Assembly (NCBI GenBank): GCA_963556145.1
Contig: OY744468.1
Coordinates: 3,658,001 to 3,722,000, forward strand
Length of the DNA: 64,000 nt
From: Hygrocybe punicea
Lineage: Eukaryota; Basidiomycota; Agaricomycetes; Agaricales; Hygrophoraceae
Direction of reading: 5' to 3'
Both the position numbers and the translations under genes were made by a program. The notes under the pieces were generated by a model. That model did no database searches. It had not been told where the DNA came from and saw only the letters and a program-made list of their open reading frames with translations. This document shows positions 36,080-47,900 of this stretch, one piece after another; the first letter of the stretch is position 1; each line of letters begins with the position of its first letter.

Positions 36080-36913
36080 TGATATGCAGTCTCTCCGTTT
36101 GGGCACGGAATCTCCAATAGGATCCAATTCTACTTTCCCTACAACTCTTCCACGTCCCGCATACATGCAAAACATCAGCGCACCGCCCGCGACTTGCGTG
36201 ACTTACGCCGATCGACGCGCGTGTGACTGCGACATTTTCGCTGTATCTTAACCATGCAACCTGGTCTCAATACGCTGAAACATGACCGTTAAACACATCC
36301 TACACGTTCGGACACCGAGTCCGATACTAGAAATGTAATTCATCCAGGTTATCTTCGTCTTTTCACTGACTTTCATGTGATATTCGCCGTTATTTCAAAT
36401 CCTTCGCTATTCCGTTCCCGTTTCGTCGCTTTCATGCGATATTTTGCTGCATTTCTATTTCACTCATCCACCCTGAAACCCCTATCCCTTTAGAATATAA
36501 AAAGTGTCCTGTAGTAGAAAATAAACGAAGAAGAACCCAGTTCTCCCCTCCCCACTAGTTTGCGTCTTAAGTTTAAAAATCCAGTCATTCCTACTCAAAT
36601 CTGCATCTTTTCTCATTGCGCACTCTCTGCTATCGCGACCTAAGTCATAGCGTAGAACCCTCATCTTGTCACATCATCGCTGCATATCGCGCTGTCATCT
36701 AGGATACCCAGCTAAGCCTTCCGATTCTTGTTTATCACTGCATTGCGATATCGCATTATCTCGCAACTCTCCGTGTCTGTTTATTTGATCACGCATATTA
36801 TTGCACATTATCGCGTTATCGTTGGGAGTGTCCCAAGTCCCGTTCGCACCTTTGCGACATTTTCATCTTTTATTATCTCTTTATCCAGGGTCATAGACAT
36901 GGAAACCGCATCA
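36080..36913. mobile_element. Solo LTR inserted in HEL3
   Basis: 834 bp beginning TGATATGC and ending CCGCATCA, flanked by a 4-bp duplication ACGC (36076-36079 and 36914-36917; ACGCT if five bases are counted). Removing it with one duplicate restores HEL3 codons QDATR|SVMLRNLQQWKG without a stop, aligning with HEL1 and HEL2. Internal signals fit an LTR: AATATAAAAAG near 36494 as a TATA box and AATAAA near 36521 as a polyadenylation signal. No internal retroelement genes or second LTR occur nearby. Orientation is probably plus, from the TATA and AATAAA order. Confidence 0.85.
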
Positions 36914-38043
36914 ACGCTCTGTTATGCTCAGAAACCTTCAGCAGTGGAAGGGAATTCACTATGTTCCTGTCAAGACTGACACTGCCATTAAATGGTCACC
37001 AACTGATCCACTATTGTTGACTCATACAGTCCCTGACAGCAATTGGTTGAAAAAGGCAAAGGCAAACAGAAAGCAGCTATAATTGCAACTTCATTTGTTC
37101 CAGCAAAAGGCTCAGTTGCTCTTGCTTCCACCCAAAAACATTCACTTGATACAAACAATGAACCAGTAACTAAACAGCCTCGGATGAGCAAAGACTATAG
37201 TATCAACAAAGGATCCACAAACAAGCCACAGATCATTAACTCCCCAGTTGGACTGATCTGAGATAGAAATGACTACAGCTGTGCATATGACTCATGGTTG
37301 GTGATCATATTCAATGTGTGGAAAGACAATAATGTGGAGTGGACCACAGTATTCAGAAGCATGAATAATCATTTGAGCACATTGTCTTATGGTTTGGCAG
37401 AGGTTTTAACCAACAATATACTATTTGAACAACTAAGAGATCACCTTAGAAATGTGCTGCATAACATGAATCCTACAGAGTTTCCTAAAGGTGCAAAAGG
37501 TATTAGTGTTGCAAAGCTGGCTGTGGAGTTATTTAAAGTCAATCACATTATAGCTTCCTCTTAGCACCAATGTTCTCAGTGTGACTTTGCAGAAGAACCA
37601 TTGATGACAGACTAGGCTATGTGTTACATGCTGATGACACCATCAAACAGTCTACCATGAAGTGAGTTGATACCATGTCATAGAAAACCCATAGAAGATG
37701 TCCTGATTGCAACAGCAGAATGAATCAACTTGTATTTTATAATGAAGCACCACATATTCTTATTCTAGAGTATCCATTTAAAAGTATTGAAACCAGTCAT
37801 AGGTTAGAATTTGTTTCAGAGACTTGCACAAAGACATTAGAACTTAGAGGCATTGTATATCATGGTTAATATCATTTCACCTCATGTATTATTACTGCAC
37901 AGAAACAAGTATGGTATCATGATGGGATGATTACAGACAACTCTTGTTCCAGAGAAACTGTTCTTACACAACTTTTAGACCATAATATCAGACACTGTAA
38001 AAATAGAAACCTAGTATTATCTATTTATGCTCAGAGTCTTTGA
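36914..38043 (+). pseudogene. Helitron HEL3 fragment 2 (protease C-terminus), decayed
   Basis: Continues HEL3 after the solo LTR: SVMLRNLQQWKGIHYVPVKTDTAIKWSPTDPLLL, then the protease-like region RNDYSCAYDSWLVIIFNVW (Cys motif, near 37265), HQCSQCDFAEE and CPDCN zinc knuckles, ILILEYPF, YHFTS and WYHDGM, ending YAQSL at 38043. In-frame stops at about 37258 (TGA), 37562 (TAG at an expected Gln), 37673 and 37867 make it a pseudogene. The same order of motifs as in HEL1 confirms that the protease is a normal part of this Helitron family. Confidence 0.88.
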
Positions 38044-38694
38044 GCATCCTCCTTGAGGTCAAGCATGGCTGTTTTCATGTGTTCTTCTGTTGTGCAACAT
38101 TCAAGGTCTTGGAGAAATAGGGTTGAGCAAATGTGAGTTAATTGTCACCATACTGTTTGGGGGCAATTATGTTTGGCAGTTGACCTGTTGCTCCCTGAGC
38201 AATTGTTTTATAGCTGAGAGTGGTGATGATGTAATATAGGAGAGATGGCAGGTAGAAAGGATGTTGATGAAGACTCAAGACACTCTATCTAGTGTTATTT
38301 TATTCCAATTTTTATATTGTAAAGGTGGAAGGTGGACTTATCAGATCGATATACAATAATATGCAACACATGCTATGTACTTTATGCCATATGTAACATG
38401 CTCTATGCAATGTAATGTTAGTTCTTAATCCAGCAAAGAAGTAGACAGTGTTGGAAATAGTAATCTTGTCATTATATGTCATTATTTGTTGGTCTTAGTC
38501 ATTCCTTCATTGTAATCAGTCTGGACTGTATTAGTCAGTTGTTTGGTTGATTCTACACCCTTCTATTTGGTTTATTCCACACCATCATGTATATAATTAA
38601 CATAACAACCTTCTGAGTAGTTGAACATTGTGTACACCAGCTATCCACTGGATTTTTCTCATCCATGTCATCCTACTACTAAGCTAGTATTCAT
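38044..38694. other. HEL3 3' region, no gene seen
   Basis: AT-rich non-coding DNA following the HEL3 stop. Part of it (38044-38110) is repeated at about 38810-38885. No hairpin terminus like that of HEL1 was recognised. Confidence 0.45.
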
Positions 38695-38890
38695 AGGTGA
38701 CTCTTGTTCCGAAGACACTATCCTTTCACAGTTTTCAGATCATGATATCGGACACTGTAAAATGAAAATCTAGTACTAGCTATTTATGCTCAGAGTCTCT
38801 CAGCTCATACTTAGAGCATCCTTCTTGATGTCAAGTATGGCTGTCTTTATGTAGCCATCTGTTGTACAGCATTCAAGATCTTTATGAGTT
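38695..38890 (+). repeat. Second partial copy of the HEL3 tail
   Basis: CTCTTGTTCCGAAGACACTATCC...TATTTATGCTCAGAGTCT and the following ATCCTTCTTGATGTCAAGTATGGCTG match 37945-38085 (last 30 codons and 3' flank of HEL3) with scattered changes. It is a duplicated or separately inserted Helitron end. Confidence 0.75.
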
Positions 38891-40489
38891 CTTTTACTCT
38901 ACTTGAGAAGTATCACAAGCATAGTATGAATAAGTTTTTCTAGGCTCAATCCAACCATTACTAATGCTTGCTATTGTAATTTTCCCTAAGAGTTGTGTTT
39001 ATTATAAATTTGGTCTGAATAAGACCTACTTTGTAATTTAGTACAAGAAATTATTATTAGCTAAGTCCATATTTGAATACAAAGTGACCTAACAAGTATC
39101 TCAATGCACCAGGCTATTATGTTTGTTTTCTAATGTCTTGGCTATCAATAGTTCTATTCAAACCTCCAGGATTTTCTCTGAATCCAAAGCAAGATAATGG
39201 CCTGTGACAAAACTATACCCTAGCACTGATACCAAGATAATAGGCATTGCCATACACCAAGTGTTACTGATTATTTGCTTTCACCACCCATTTCTGACTT
39301 GACTATGTATCCGGAATCTCATTTACATACAGACCTATAGACTACACATTGTTCATTATTAATAATGATTAATAAATTTTTTAAGTAGTTCCTTGAGTCC
39401 AACTTCCTATATTCAGCCTCTATTGACCTACATGGACCTAGCATAATTAAATCCAAACATTACCACACTGGACATTAAACTACTAAAAATCAGCCTGAAT
39501 CACTCTGGTGAATTTTAGGTTGTCAATCTGAAATAAAATTATCCTGATTATTAATTATTATTAATTATTTGGATTATGCTATGTGGCTATCCAGGGAGTT
39601 CGAACCTAGTTTTATTATTTGAGGGGAGGAACTAGGTACAAATATCTCCCTCTGAAAATATAATTGCAGTTTAGATCTGAATAATAATTGTATCTAAACA
39701 GTCCAAAAATATATTGTAAAAATAGAATGTTTTATACAAAATATAACTTGTGTCCACATGAAGTCCTTAAAAAGTTTCCTTAAAATTCTGTTAGTGTAAG
39801 AAATCAGCAGAATACACATTCTGTTAGTGTAAGAAATCAGCAGAATACACACAATTATCAATTCAGCATTATGTTAGTAGCTGGTGAGATTTTATAGGCA
39901 AACTGAAGTCTGAAATAGAAATGAACTTGATACTGACACAAAAAAACTGCGTATTAATTCTGCAAAAGTTATCAGAGGTATCTAACAATATTTCAATGCT
40001 AAGGGGATTTTCTGGAGAATTTTAGATGATGTTCCATGCTTCAAATTTGGTTTTCCCACAATATATTCCTTGTTAGGATGATCAGATAATTAGATTATGA
40101 TCAGGAGGGGAGCTATGACACCAAAAGTGCCTCTAATGATTTGATTTGCTGACTCAGCAGCTCCCAAGGAGCCATTTATAAAACACCTGAACTACAGTTA
40201 TAATGCCAACTCAATCTATCTGAGTTTGCAATGATATAACTATGAAAAAATAAAACATATATCAATACATACAGTACTGCCAGTGATGAAGGAAAATAAC
40301 TGAGAGGGTGATGCATCCAGTGAACAACCCAACCCCATTTTGTCATTATTGGCTAACACTGTTCAACCATAACCACACTGATGCCAAATCCAATCTGCCA
40401 CACCATGAGAACATGTGCAGACATGTCAACTGACACATAGACATTGTTCATGAGATGTCCAGTTTCCATCCACCCCCTCACTCTTCCCT
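38891..40489. other. AT-rich stretch without genes; small direct repeat
   Basis: No frame of note on either strand. A 33-bp unit (ATTCTGTTAGTGTAAGAAAT...) is present twice in tandem at 39785-39850. Palindromic ATTAATTATTATTAATTAT occurs near 39550. It looks like old, heavily mutated mobile DNA. Confidence 0.55.
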
Positions 40490-41230
40490 GTCACTTTTGA
40501 ACACCTTGTTTGAATTGAAAACAACAGTTTAGGGTGTGCCTCTCCCTCACATCTGTACACTATGCCCAACCATGACTCTCCAGTTTTTTCACAACCAGGA
40601 CACTCCCTCTTGTGCCTTTTTCATCTACCCCCAATCTGTTTAAACCCCCACACCTGATTCAGATTGAAAATGAGAGGTTGGGGGTCTCAGGCCCTCAAGT
40701 TCTCACCTTGTGTCAAATCAACCATCTGTTACTTTTTCTCACAACTAAGATGCCCTACCATACTGGCTTCAATGACCCCACATCTCAGTCGTGTCAAAAC
40801 TAGGAAGTCAGGGGTTTCAGGCCCTCAAGTTCCCACCTTGCACCTAACTACCTATCCCCTACATTTATTCATAGTTAGGATGGTCCCCCCCACCCTGTTT
40901 TTGACACCCCCAGCTCATATAGAACCCCTACACCCCATTCCTGTTGTGAACAAGAGGCCCAGAGGCCTCAGGACCTTGCATTCTTATTCGGTGCCCCACC
41001 ATCAGGCCTCACATTTTGACACCCAGAACACCACTTCTGGTGTCATTTTTGACCACTCCTGACCTGTGTAAACAGCCCATACCTGGCTTGCGTTGCAAAT
41101 GAGAGGTTGCATAGGTCTCAGGACCCCATGTCCCCACTTGGCGCCCTGACCTCCCCACCTGACGTTTTCAACACCTAGGACACACCCTTGAGCACCAGTT
41201 TTGATCTTGTCTAGATGTTATCAACTTCTC
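40490..41230 (-). repeat. Degenerate C-rich relics of the HEL-N type array
   Basis: About five weak units near 150 bp with blocks such as GAAAATGAGAGGTTGGGGGTCTCAGGCCCTCAAG (near 40665) and CTAGGAAGTCAGGGGTTTCAGGCCCTCAAG (near 40800), recognisable as the complement of the G-rich array (AGGGCCTGAGACCCCC). It is much older than the arrays in HEL-N copies 1 and 2. Confidence 0.7.
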
Positions 41231-41443
41231 CCCTGTATCTTATTTAAGACCATAATAAAACATCCCATGGCACTAAACCATTGCACTACACCATACCACC
41301 CTCACTTCAAATTATATCATTCATACCACAATTCAATTTTGACCATCCACAGCTTTATGGAACCTCCTTATACCATTCATGATGAAGATAAGAGAACACG
41401 AGGTATCAAATATACATTATTGCATATATCAATAGAAGTAAAT

Positions 41444-41893
41444 TCATGTCCTAGCATTTTTTATATATAAACTCCACATCTTCATCATACACAATGAGAT
41501 TTCCCATGTCTGCTCCTTTTTTAGCTTTTTGACAGGCTTCCAAAATATGGGTAGAAAAATTGATAACCACTCCCTGTCATTCAAGATCTGCCAATGCTTT
41601 CGTTGTATCATGTTTGTGGCTTGATCTTGTTGCCTAAGTTTCTTCAGTAAAATTTTGATTGTTACACAATTTATATCATTCACCAAAGCTGTCCCTACAT
41701 CATTTAAAACAATGACTTTAAGATCAACATCTACATAATTTCCCCCTAAAGTATTTGATCCTGGTGGCTTGTGTGAAATCTGTTGTGTATCATAGGATGT
41801 ATTCCATGATAGTGTAAATGGGCAAAATGTGCTGTCTTTGTGTACTGAGCTAATTATGTATAGTGAATGGTAGACAATATGTGATATATCCAC
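41444..41893 (-). CDS. 149-codon open frame, unknown
   Basis: An uninterrupted frame in otherwise stop-rich AT-rich DNA: WNTSYDTQQISHKPPGSNTLGGNYVDVDLKVIVLNDVGTALVNDINCVTIKILLKKLRQQDQATNMIQRKHWQILNDREWLSIFLPIFWKP. Its composition looks protein-like, but I recognise no family and see no intact start or splice context. It could be a fragment of a transposon gene. Confidence 0.3.
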   Translation of the reverse strand: MDISHIVYHSLYIISSVHKDSTFCPFTLSWNTSYDTQQISHKPPGSNTLGGNYVDVDLKVIVLNDVGTALVNDINCVTIKILLKKLRQQDQATNMIQRKHWQILNDREWLSIFLPIFWKPVKKLKKEQTWEISLCMMKMWSLYIKNART

Positions 41894-43069
41894 AATAACA
41901 TGAGTTACTCATGAGGAATAGTTGTCTACTAGATATCCTTCTGTTGGATTCTGATGAGCCACTCTACATAGAGTATGGACATGGTCAAGTTCCAAGTAGC
42001 TTACTAATCTGTTTGTACTTATTTATTCCAAAAGCGGACATAGCCTGGGAGTAGAGTCAACAGACTAAGAAATGAGCTTATACAATCTAAAAAGGTGAAA
42101 AAATGCAAAATTTCTACATACTTTGAATGTTAACAGGGAGATTGGCTGCCAAGTGATAGATTATGTCAGCAAATGATAATTTACACCAATAAAAGACATT
42201 ACCAGTGGTCCAAGAGACAAAACAGAGCCAGACAAAAGAAAAAGCATGAAAATTTGAAGAATTTTCGACTTTTTTATTTATAAAAGGAAAGATTATGTCA
42301 GCATTGGACCCTGAATGATCCAGGCACATCACCTGATCCAGAAAACATTTTTTCAGAGTCTGAATATGAAAAACTAAGCTTAAACGAGCCAAAAAGGTCA
42401 AAAAATGTGGACTTAACACACCAAATAGGGAAGGTGACAGTTCAGGTTCAAGAGACAAAGGCACAATAAGGTTCAAAGTCTGGGTTCAAACGGTGATCTG
42501 ACTAATGATTACATAATCATAATTATATAAGAAAATTGACCAAAACCAAAATTGAAATACAAAGTAATCTAACCATATTGGGTTTGTTTATTTATTTGTT
42601 TGTTATATGGCAAGATGATGAGATGACTTACAACTATACAGTGATAATGCCAGCAGAAAAGAATTTTATTTGTCTTTGTTTACATCTATTTGTATATGTT
42701 TACCAAAGCCTAACAAACACCATATAAACCAAAATCCATGATGAAATATGTATCAGTAAGTTATATAATCGGATTTGTTACATGCAATGATCACTATAAT
42801 GATCAGTATAAAATTTAGCATACATTATGTAAAATTACCTGATATGGTTAGAGCGGTCACATGTGACTGTCACATCTTGTCCAAAATAGTTATCTTAGTC
42901 AGCAGGTTAATTTTCAGCTGATTCTGATAAGAACTGAAGGCAGTATGAATATTTTGAATATAATTGGGAGGTAATTTGTCTTTTTTGAGGCAACCCATAT
43001 TTGGATGCTTATGTAAGCTTGTCCAAACATGGCCATGATCACATGTGATTTTCCAGGACATCAAGTAGA
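41894..43069. other. No gene seen
   Basis: AT-rich, with many stops on both strands. GATTATGTCAGCA occurs twice (near 42161 and 42292), and AAAAAGGTGAAAAAATG resembles AAAAAGGTCAAAAAATG (near 42090 and 42390), suggesting an old internal duplication. Confidence 0.45.
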
Positions 43070-43205
43070 ATCATATCTCTTGTCTAAAAAAAAAGTTCCC
43101 TACATGCAATCAACTTTATTAATCAATGAATTAATTAATTACAAACCCCCACTGAACCAGGTCTGATAAAGAACGAGTCTTTTAATAAATTAAAAGAACT
43201 CATAA
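43070..43205 (-). mobile_element. Degenerate Helitron-end element D
   Basis: Keeps the end of the shared subterminal block (AATTAATTAATTAC...CTGATAAAGAACGAG) and a terminal palindrome with compensating changes (GAGTCTTTTAATAAATTAAAAGAACTC) ending CATAA at 43205. Paired changes in both arms (TTCCAT/ATGGAA to TTTTAA/TTAAAA) keep the stem. Confidence 0.6.
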
Positions 43206-43207
43206 TA

Positions 43208-43670
43208 TAACAAGCAGTTGTGGTTGTGTACCTGTTTCATGAATGTGGGAGGCTGATGTGGGTCGATGGGTGGCAGCTTGAGCTGGATGTTGCTGACGAT
43301 GAGGAGAGAGCTTGTTGGCAGGGTATACTGAATATGGAAGTCCCTGAGTCCCAAACTGGTTCACAGAGCTTGAATTCTGGTTTACGATGCTCTTTTACTC
43401 TGGGAGGGGGGTACCCACCCCCTGACCAGATTAAAGTTTGGGAAGGGGGTGCCGATCATTCAAAGACCCTTGATGCCCTGGCACATTGGCTCAGCACCTC
43501 AGCCTATAGGTATAGGTTTTGATTTTATGTTTAGAAATATAATCATACTTCCATATTTGGTATACCCTGCCAACAAGCTCTCTCCTCATCGTCAGCAACA
43601 TCCAGCTCAAGCTGCCACCCACTGACCCACATCGGCCTGCCACATTCATGAAACACGCAACCACTTGTTA
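43208..43670. mobile_element. Foldback MITE flanked by TA
   Basis: Long inverted arms of about 130 bp: 43208-43342 pairs with 43550-43670 (TAACAAG...GCAGCTTGAGCTGGATG...GTTGGCAGGGTATAC and its complement). The ends read TA-TAACAAG and CTTGTTA-TA, giving a TA target duplication as in Tc1/mariner-type elements. It lies directly beside element D. The frame at 43220-43522 is an arm artefact. Confidence 0.7.
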
Positions 43671-43786
43671 TATGGGTGCTCTCATTTACCAGATCGCTAC
43701 TAGCACCCCCAGATGTATATAAGCCATGAAGCTTCATGAAGAAGTACCCTCGTCTTGCACACATTGCCTCCTCTCTCACCTGCTTT

Positions 43787-43870
43787 CTCCCTCTCTCTCT
43801 CTCTCTCTCTTGCACTGTCTCTCTTGTTCTCACACCCTCACCCTCACACCCTCACACCCTCACACCAGCT
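43787..43870 (+). repeat. Pyrimidine simple repeat
   Basis: (CT)n from about 43787 to 43825, followed by CACACCCTCACCCTCACACCC-like short repeats to 43866. Confidence 0.8.
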
Positions 43871-43891
43871 CTATGGATTCTCTGCCTCGAG

Positions 43892-44628
43892 TAGTGATGG
43901 ACTGGTTCAGTTCGGTCTGGTTCAGGCCAAAAAAATCTGAACCTTGAACCGAACCTAAGGTTCAGTTCATTCAATATGCTGAACCTTGAACTGAACCTTA
44001 GGTTCAGGTTCACCCTGATCTGAACCCTGAACCAAACCTGTAAGTGTATCATAGGGCTAGATTACATTTTTATTCAGTATAAATGCCTTTATTTTATGCC
44101 TTGTGGTTATATAGCATGAACAAAGGTTCCTTTAGAGCAAATTGTATGTATTACTGTACATTTGTATCACTTAAAGCTAACATGTTAAAGAAATTAAGCT
44201 TATCAGCTTCAATGTTGCAACTGTGGTGCTTAAAAATAATGATAATATAATACATCAGATGTACTTGAGGCTTACCTTGGCATAATCCTCAGATATTATA
44301 TAAATTATACCAACTTATCCTGACAAATCCAGAGCTTAAATCCCCTGAAGGAGAGTGGCAGGATTTAACAGGAAGTTGTTAGCTACAACAAGAGAAAAGT
44401 GATCATGTTTCTTCCAAAAATTAGGCAAAATTATATCACATTTGTTGAAGTTTAGGTTCAGGTTCAAACTGGTTCGAACCAGGTTCACAGAATTTCCCCC
44501 CTGCCTGAACCTTGAACTGAACCTCAGGTTTGGTTCAGGCTTCAGCTTGAACCTGAACCCTATTTCAGGTTCAGTTCAGTTCAGTTCAGGTCCGAACCTC
44601 AGTTCAGAACCAAACCTATCCATCACTA
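43892..44628. mobile_element. Non-autonomous hAT-type element with GGTTCAG subterminal repeats
   Basis: Begins TAGTGATGGA and ends TCCATCACTA, flanked by GCCTCGAG (43884-43891) and GCCTCAAG (44629-44636), an 8-bp duplication with one difference. Both subterminal regions are packed with GGTTCAG / CTGAACC motifs (43905-44040 and 44450-44615). The centre is AT-rich and non-coding. Eight-base duplications and repeated subterminal motifs are hAT traits. Confidence 0.82.
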
Positions 44629-44636
44629 GCCTCAAG

Positions 44637-45184
44637 GTGTTCCCCAATACCTTAAGGATATGGAAGACAACCATTTCCACTGTGTCGGTTCCAACTCAGC
44701 TTGGGTTCCGATACCTGCCAGGACACCCATGGTGCATATCTCTGCCTAATTCACTTTTGATTTAACTAATATTCCTATGCCCAGTTTAACTTACCAGTCA
44801 CGATGCCAGTTTCTACCCCCAGCAGAGCCTTCCCACACTTCTGGCACCTCCATCACCTGATGTTCCCTTGTGGACACCACTATCAACAATGTCCTGGCCC
44901 CTCTTCGGAGGAAAGCCACCCAACGTGCAATGAAAATCGCTGGCGCTTGGTGCATGGCTGTGACCTGTTGTACATTATAAACAGGATTTGTGTCTAGGAT
45001 TTGTTGTACGGTTTAGGAAGCTACATGAAATCAGACATATCTTTTTTTTTGAGACTCAGAAAGGGTCACATTTACGATATGATTTGCTGATTCGCTTCCA
45101 CTGTACACAAACTTAGTGGCCAATTACCAACTCCGGCTGGGTAAATAAGCTCCGCTCCGTTTTCCTGATGTATTCAGTATCTTC
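44637..45184. other. Upstream region of the AP-3 beta gene
   Basis: No gene seen. It contains the presumed promoter of the downstream gene. No clear TATA box is visible near the start codon; pyrimidine-rich stretches occur at 45034-45050 and 45150-45185. Confidence 0.4.
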
Positions 45185-47900
45185 ATGTCTGGCCTTTACC
45201 TCAATACCATTACCGAAAATGCGTCACGACTTGGTATGCGTCTGCAGGAAACTATCTCGGAGCACACAAGAGATCTGTCTATAGCCCGAGGGTCTGGTTC
45301 ACTGTATTTGGACGCCCCAGACGAGAAAGACAAACAGTTAGGCAAACAGTTAGATTCCAGCAGTGACAGAGAAAAGCTTGACGCTATGAAACGGCTAGTC
45401 GCTGTACAAAACCATTCCCAACTTAATGAATTCATTTACTTACCCTCCTCACCCAGCTCATATCCAAGGGTCGTAATGTTTCAGAGCACTTCGCCCAAGT
45501 CGTCAAGAATGTCGCTTCACAAAACTTTGAGATTCGGAAACTTGTTTACATTTATCTGTTGCGTTATGCAGAGCAGGAACCCGACCTTGCTCTTTTGTCG
45601 ATCAATACATTCCAGAAGGATCTCACGGACCCCAGCCCCCTCATTCGGGCAATGGCCCTCAGAGTCCTTAGCGGCATTAATGTTCCAATGATCGGAAATA
45701 TCGTTGTCTTGGCCATCAAAAAGTGCGCTGCCGATGTCAGTCCCTACGTCCGGAAAGGAGCAGCTCTTGCCATTCCAAAATGTTATGCGTGGGCATCATT
45801 CACGTCCATTTTGATACATCAAGTGCTTGACGCCATGTCCATGCAGGTTGAACACAAGTCATTTCTTCCCTCTCTTGGATGTCATCTCAACTCTGCTGCG
45901 CGACCCTTCACCCTTGTCGATCGGAAGTATTGCTGTTGCCTTTGATGCTGTCTGTCCCTCTCGTATGGATCTCCTTCATCAACAATTCAGAAGATTATGC
46001 AAAATCTTAGTCGACGTAGATGAATGGGGACAGATTAACTTATTAAATTTGTTAGCGAGATACGCAAGGACAATGTTATCCAAACCTTTGGTGGATGGCG
46101 AAAGGCGCACCGAGGACGTCGATTCGGACTTGCGGTTGCTTTTAACACGCTCGGAACCTCTCCTCCAGTCCCAGAACGCAGCGGTGAGTCCCATTGTCTT
46201 TTGCTCCTTAGCAATCTCAACTCCGTTTCAGGTTGTAATTGCAGTGACTCGGGTATTCTTCTACGTTGGCCCCCCGTCTCAGATATATAAAGTCGTTCAT
46301 CCTCTCCTTCGCCTCCTAAATCATTCCAAAGAAGTCGAACGTGTTGTGTTGGCTGACATCCTTATTCTCATCCAAACCGTTCCTGTGGGTCTTATTATAA
46401 CTGTTAAAAGTTCATACAAATCAAAAATGCCTTTGTTCCATAGCATCTCTTCTCTCCATTCCATTCGTGGTTTGTTGTCCGCACTGATGACGTCAGGCAA
46501 GTTAAGCGGGACAAGGTGGAGCTCATGCTTAAAATTCTCAACTATGACAATCATCAAGCAATTTTGCGAGAGTTCATCGTCAGTAATTCTATGTCGTGGC
46601 ATGTCCGCAACCCATTCAACTAATGGTTTATTTCTAGTCTTGTTCGGAGGACGTGGATGATGGTGTTGTAGCAGATTCTATTCGCGCCGTTGGCCAATGT
46701 GCACGTTTGATTCCCGATTGTGCTCAGCAGTGCCTCACTTCTTTGATGGGCATGATTCAGAGTAGACATGGTCAGCTTCATTGTTTGTGTCAATACACTA
46801 TTCTGACGTCCCTCATGGACAACCTCTAGATATTGTTATCAGTAATGCGGTCCTTGTCCTGAAACATATCGTTCAGTCTCAGTGGGAGTTACCAACAGAA
46901 TCTGCACGCACCTTCTCTTTAACAACCATTTCCCATTTGGCGCGTAGGATCGACGATATTCATCATTCGCAAGCAAAAGCCTGCGTACTTTGGCTCGTGG
47001 GGCAGTATTCTGCGGCCCCACTAACCGAAAGCAGAGCTGGCTTAAATGGTGTCATGGATTGGGCTCCCGATGTATTGCGCAAGTCAGTCAAGTCGTTCCG
47101 TCAGGAGGTGCCGCGCTTCTAACTTTACATCCAGTGTTGTTTTCAACTTACTCAGGGTACTAGTCTGCAATTGTGAAACTCCAAATCGTTACACTCACGG
47201 CGAAACTTTTGGTTCTCTGTCAAACACACCGAGGTCTCGGACTTTTGAGCCTCTATGTTTTCTCCCTCGCAAGATATGATTTCAACTACGATGTTCGTGA
47301 TCGTGCACGAATGTTGACTTCACTCCTTGGAGGTTTGCCAAATATCTATGGGGAAAACACCGGAGAGGATCGATGTGGTGTGGTACTAAGGCCCGAGCAA
47401 GTCAGGCTTGTGCTTTTTGACGGCAAAGCCGGCATCATTGAGAATGACGAAAACGCAGGTGTGTTGAGAAATTGACGTTGTGACCCAAACACTCATAACA
47501 TACAGCCGCACACGACAAGAATGCCATGTTCGGTTCTTTAGAAGCCATCACGGGTAATCCGGCTCGTCATAACTCGCTACCGGATTGGTTGGAAGAAGGA
47601 ACCGACTCCTCCTTGAGGGACAACGAAGAAATGAAGTCAACTGCGATCCTGACATTGACACAACGTTTAAAAACTTCATCGCTTTTGGGATCACCCTCGG
47701 TATTAACTCCCAGAGCCTCACCGATTGATTCCCCCATCCCACATATGGATCCCAAAGGACTTTTGACTGATCTAGACCAATTTTATGCTGATGATGATTG
47801 TGAGAGCGAATCGTCCGTGAGCGATGAGGACCATCTCTCTGATGAGGTTTCGGAGTCTGAGGAGGGCGATGATGGCACGGACGGGGACGAAAATGAATAG
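45185..47900 (+). CDS. APL6: AP-3 adaptor complex beta subunit
   Basis: Beta adaptin of AP-3, which sorts cargo from the Golgi/endosome to the vacuole. Nine exons fit with all phases consistent: 45185-45403, 45457-45788, 45847-46183, 46232-46384, 46444-46578, 46638-46770, 46830-47107, 47164-47458, 47506-47900 (introns 48-59 bp), giving 2,277 bases or 758 residues, close to yeast Apl6 (809). HEAT-type adaptin trunk blocks include [93 protein letters not shown], and DPSPLSIGSIAVAFDAVCP. A strongly acidic Ser-rich hinge (YADDDCESESSVSDEDHLSDEVSESEEGDDGTDGDENE) ends the protein; the metazoan ear domain is absent, as usual in fungi. It looks intact. The next gene, CWH43, is convergent. Confidence 0.95.

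Noticed and set aside
36083..36912. Possible gene in the insert within HEL3
   Set aside because: The insert has TG...CA ends, a 4-bp duplication and no long frame; a solo LTR explains it fully.
44460..44490. GGTTCGAACC resembling a tRNA T-arm
   Set aside because: No anticodon arm or acceptor pairing around it; it is part of the GGTTCAG repeats of the hAT MITE.
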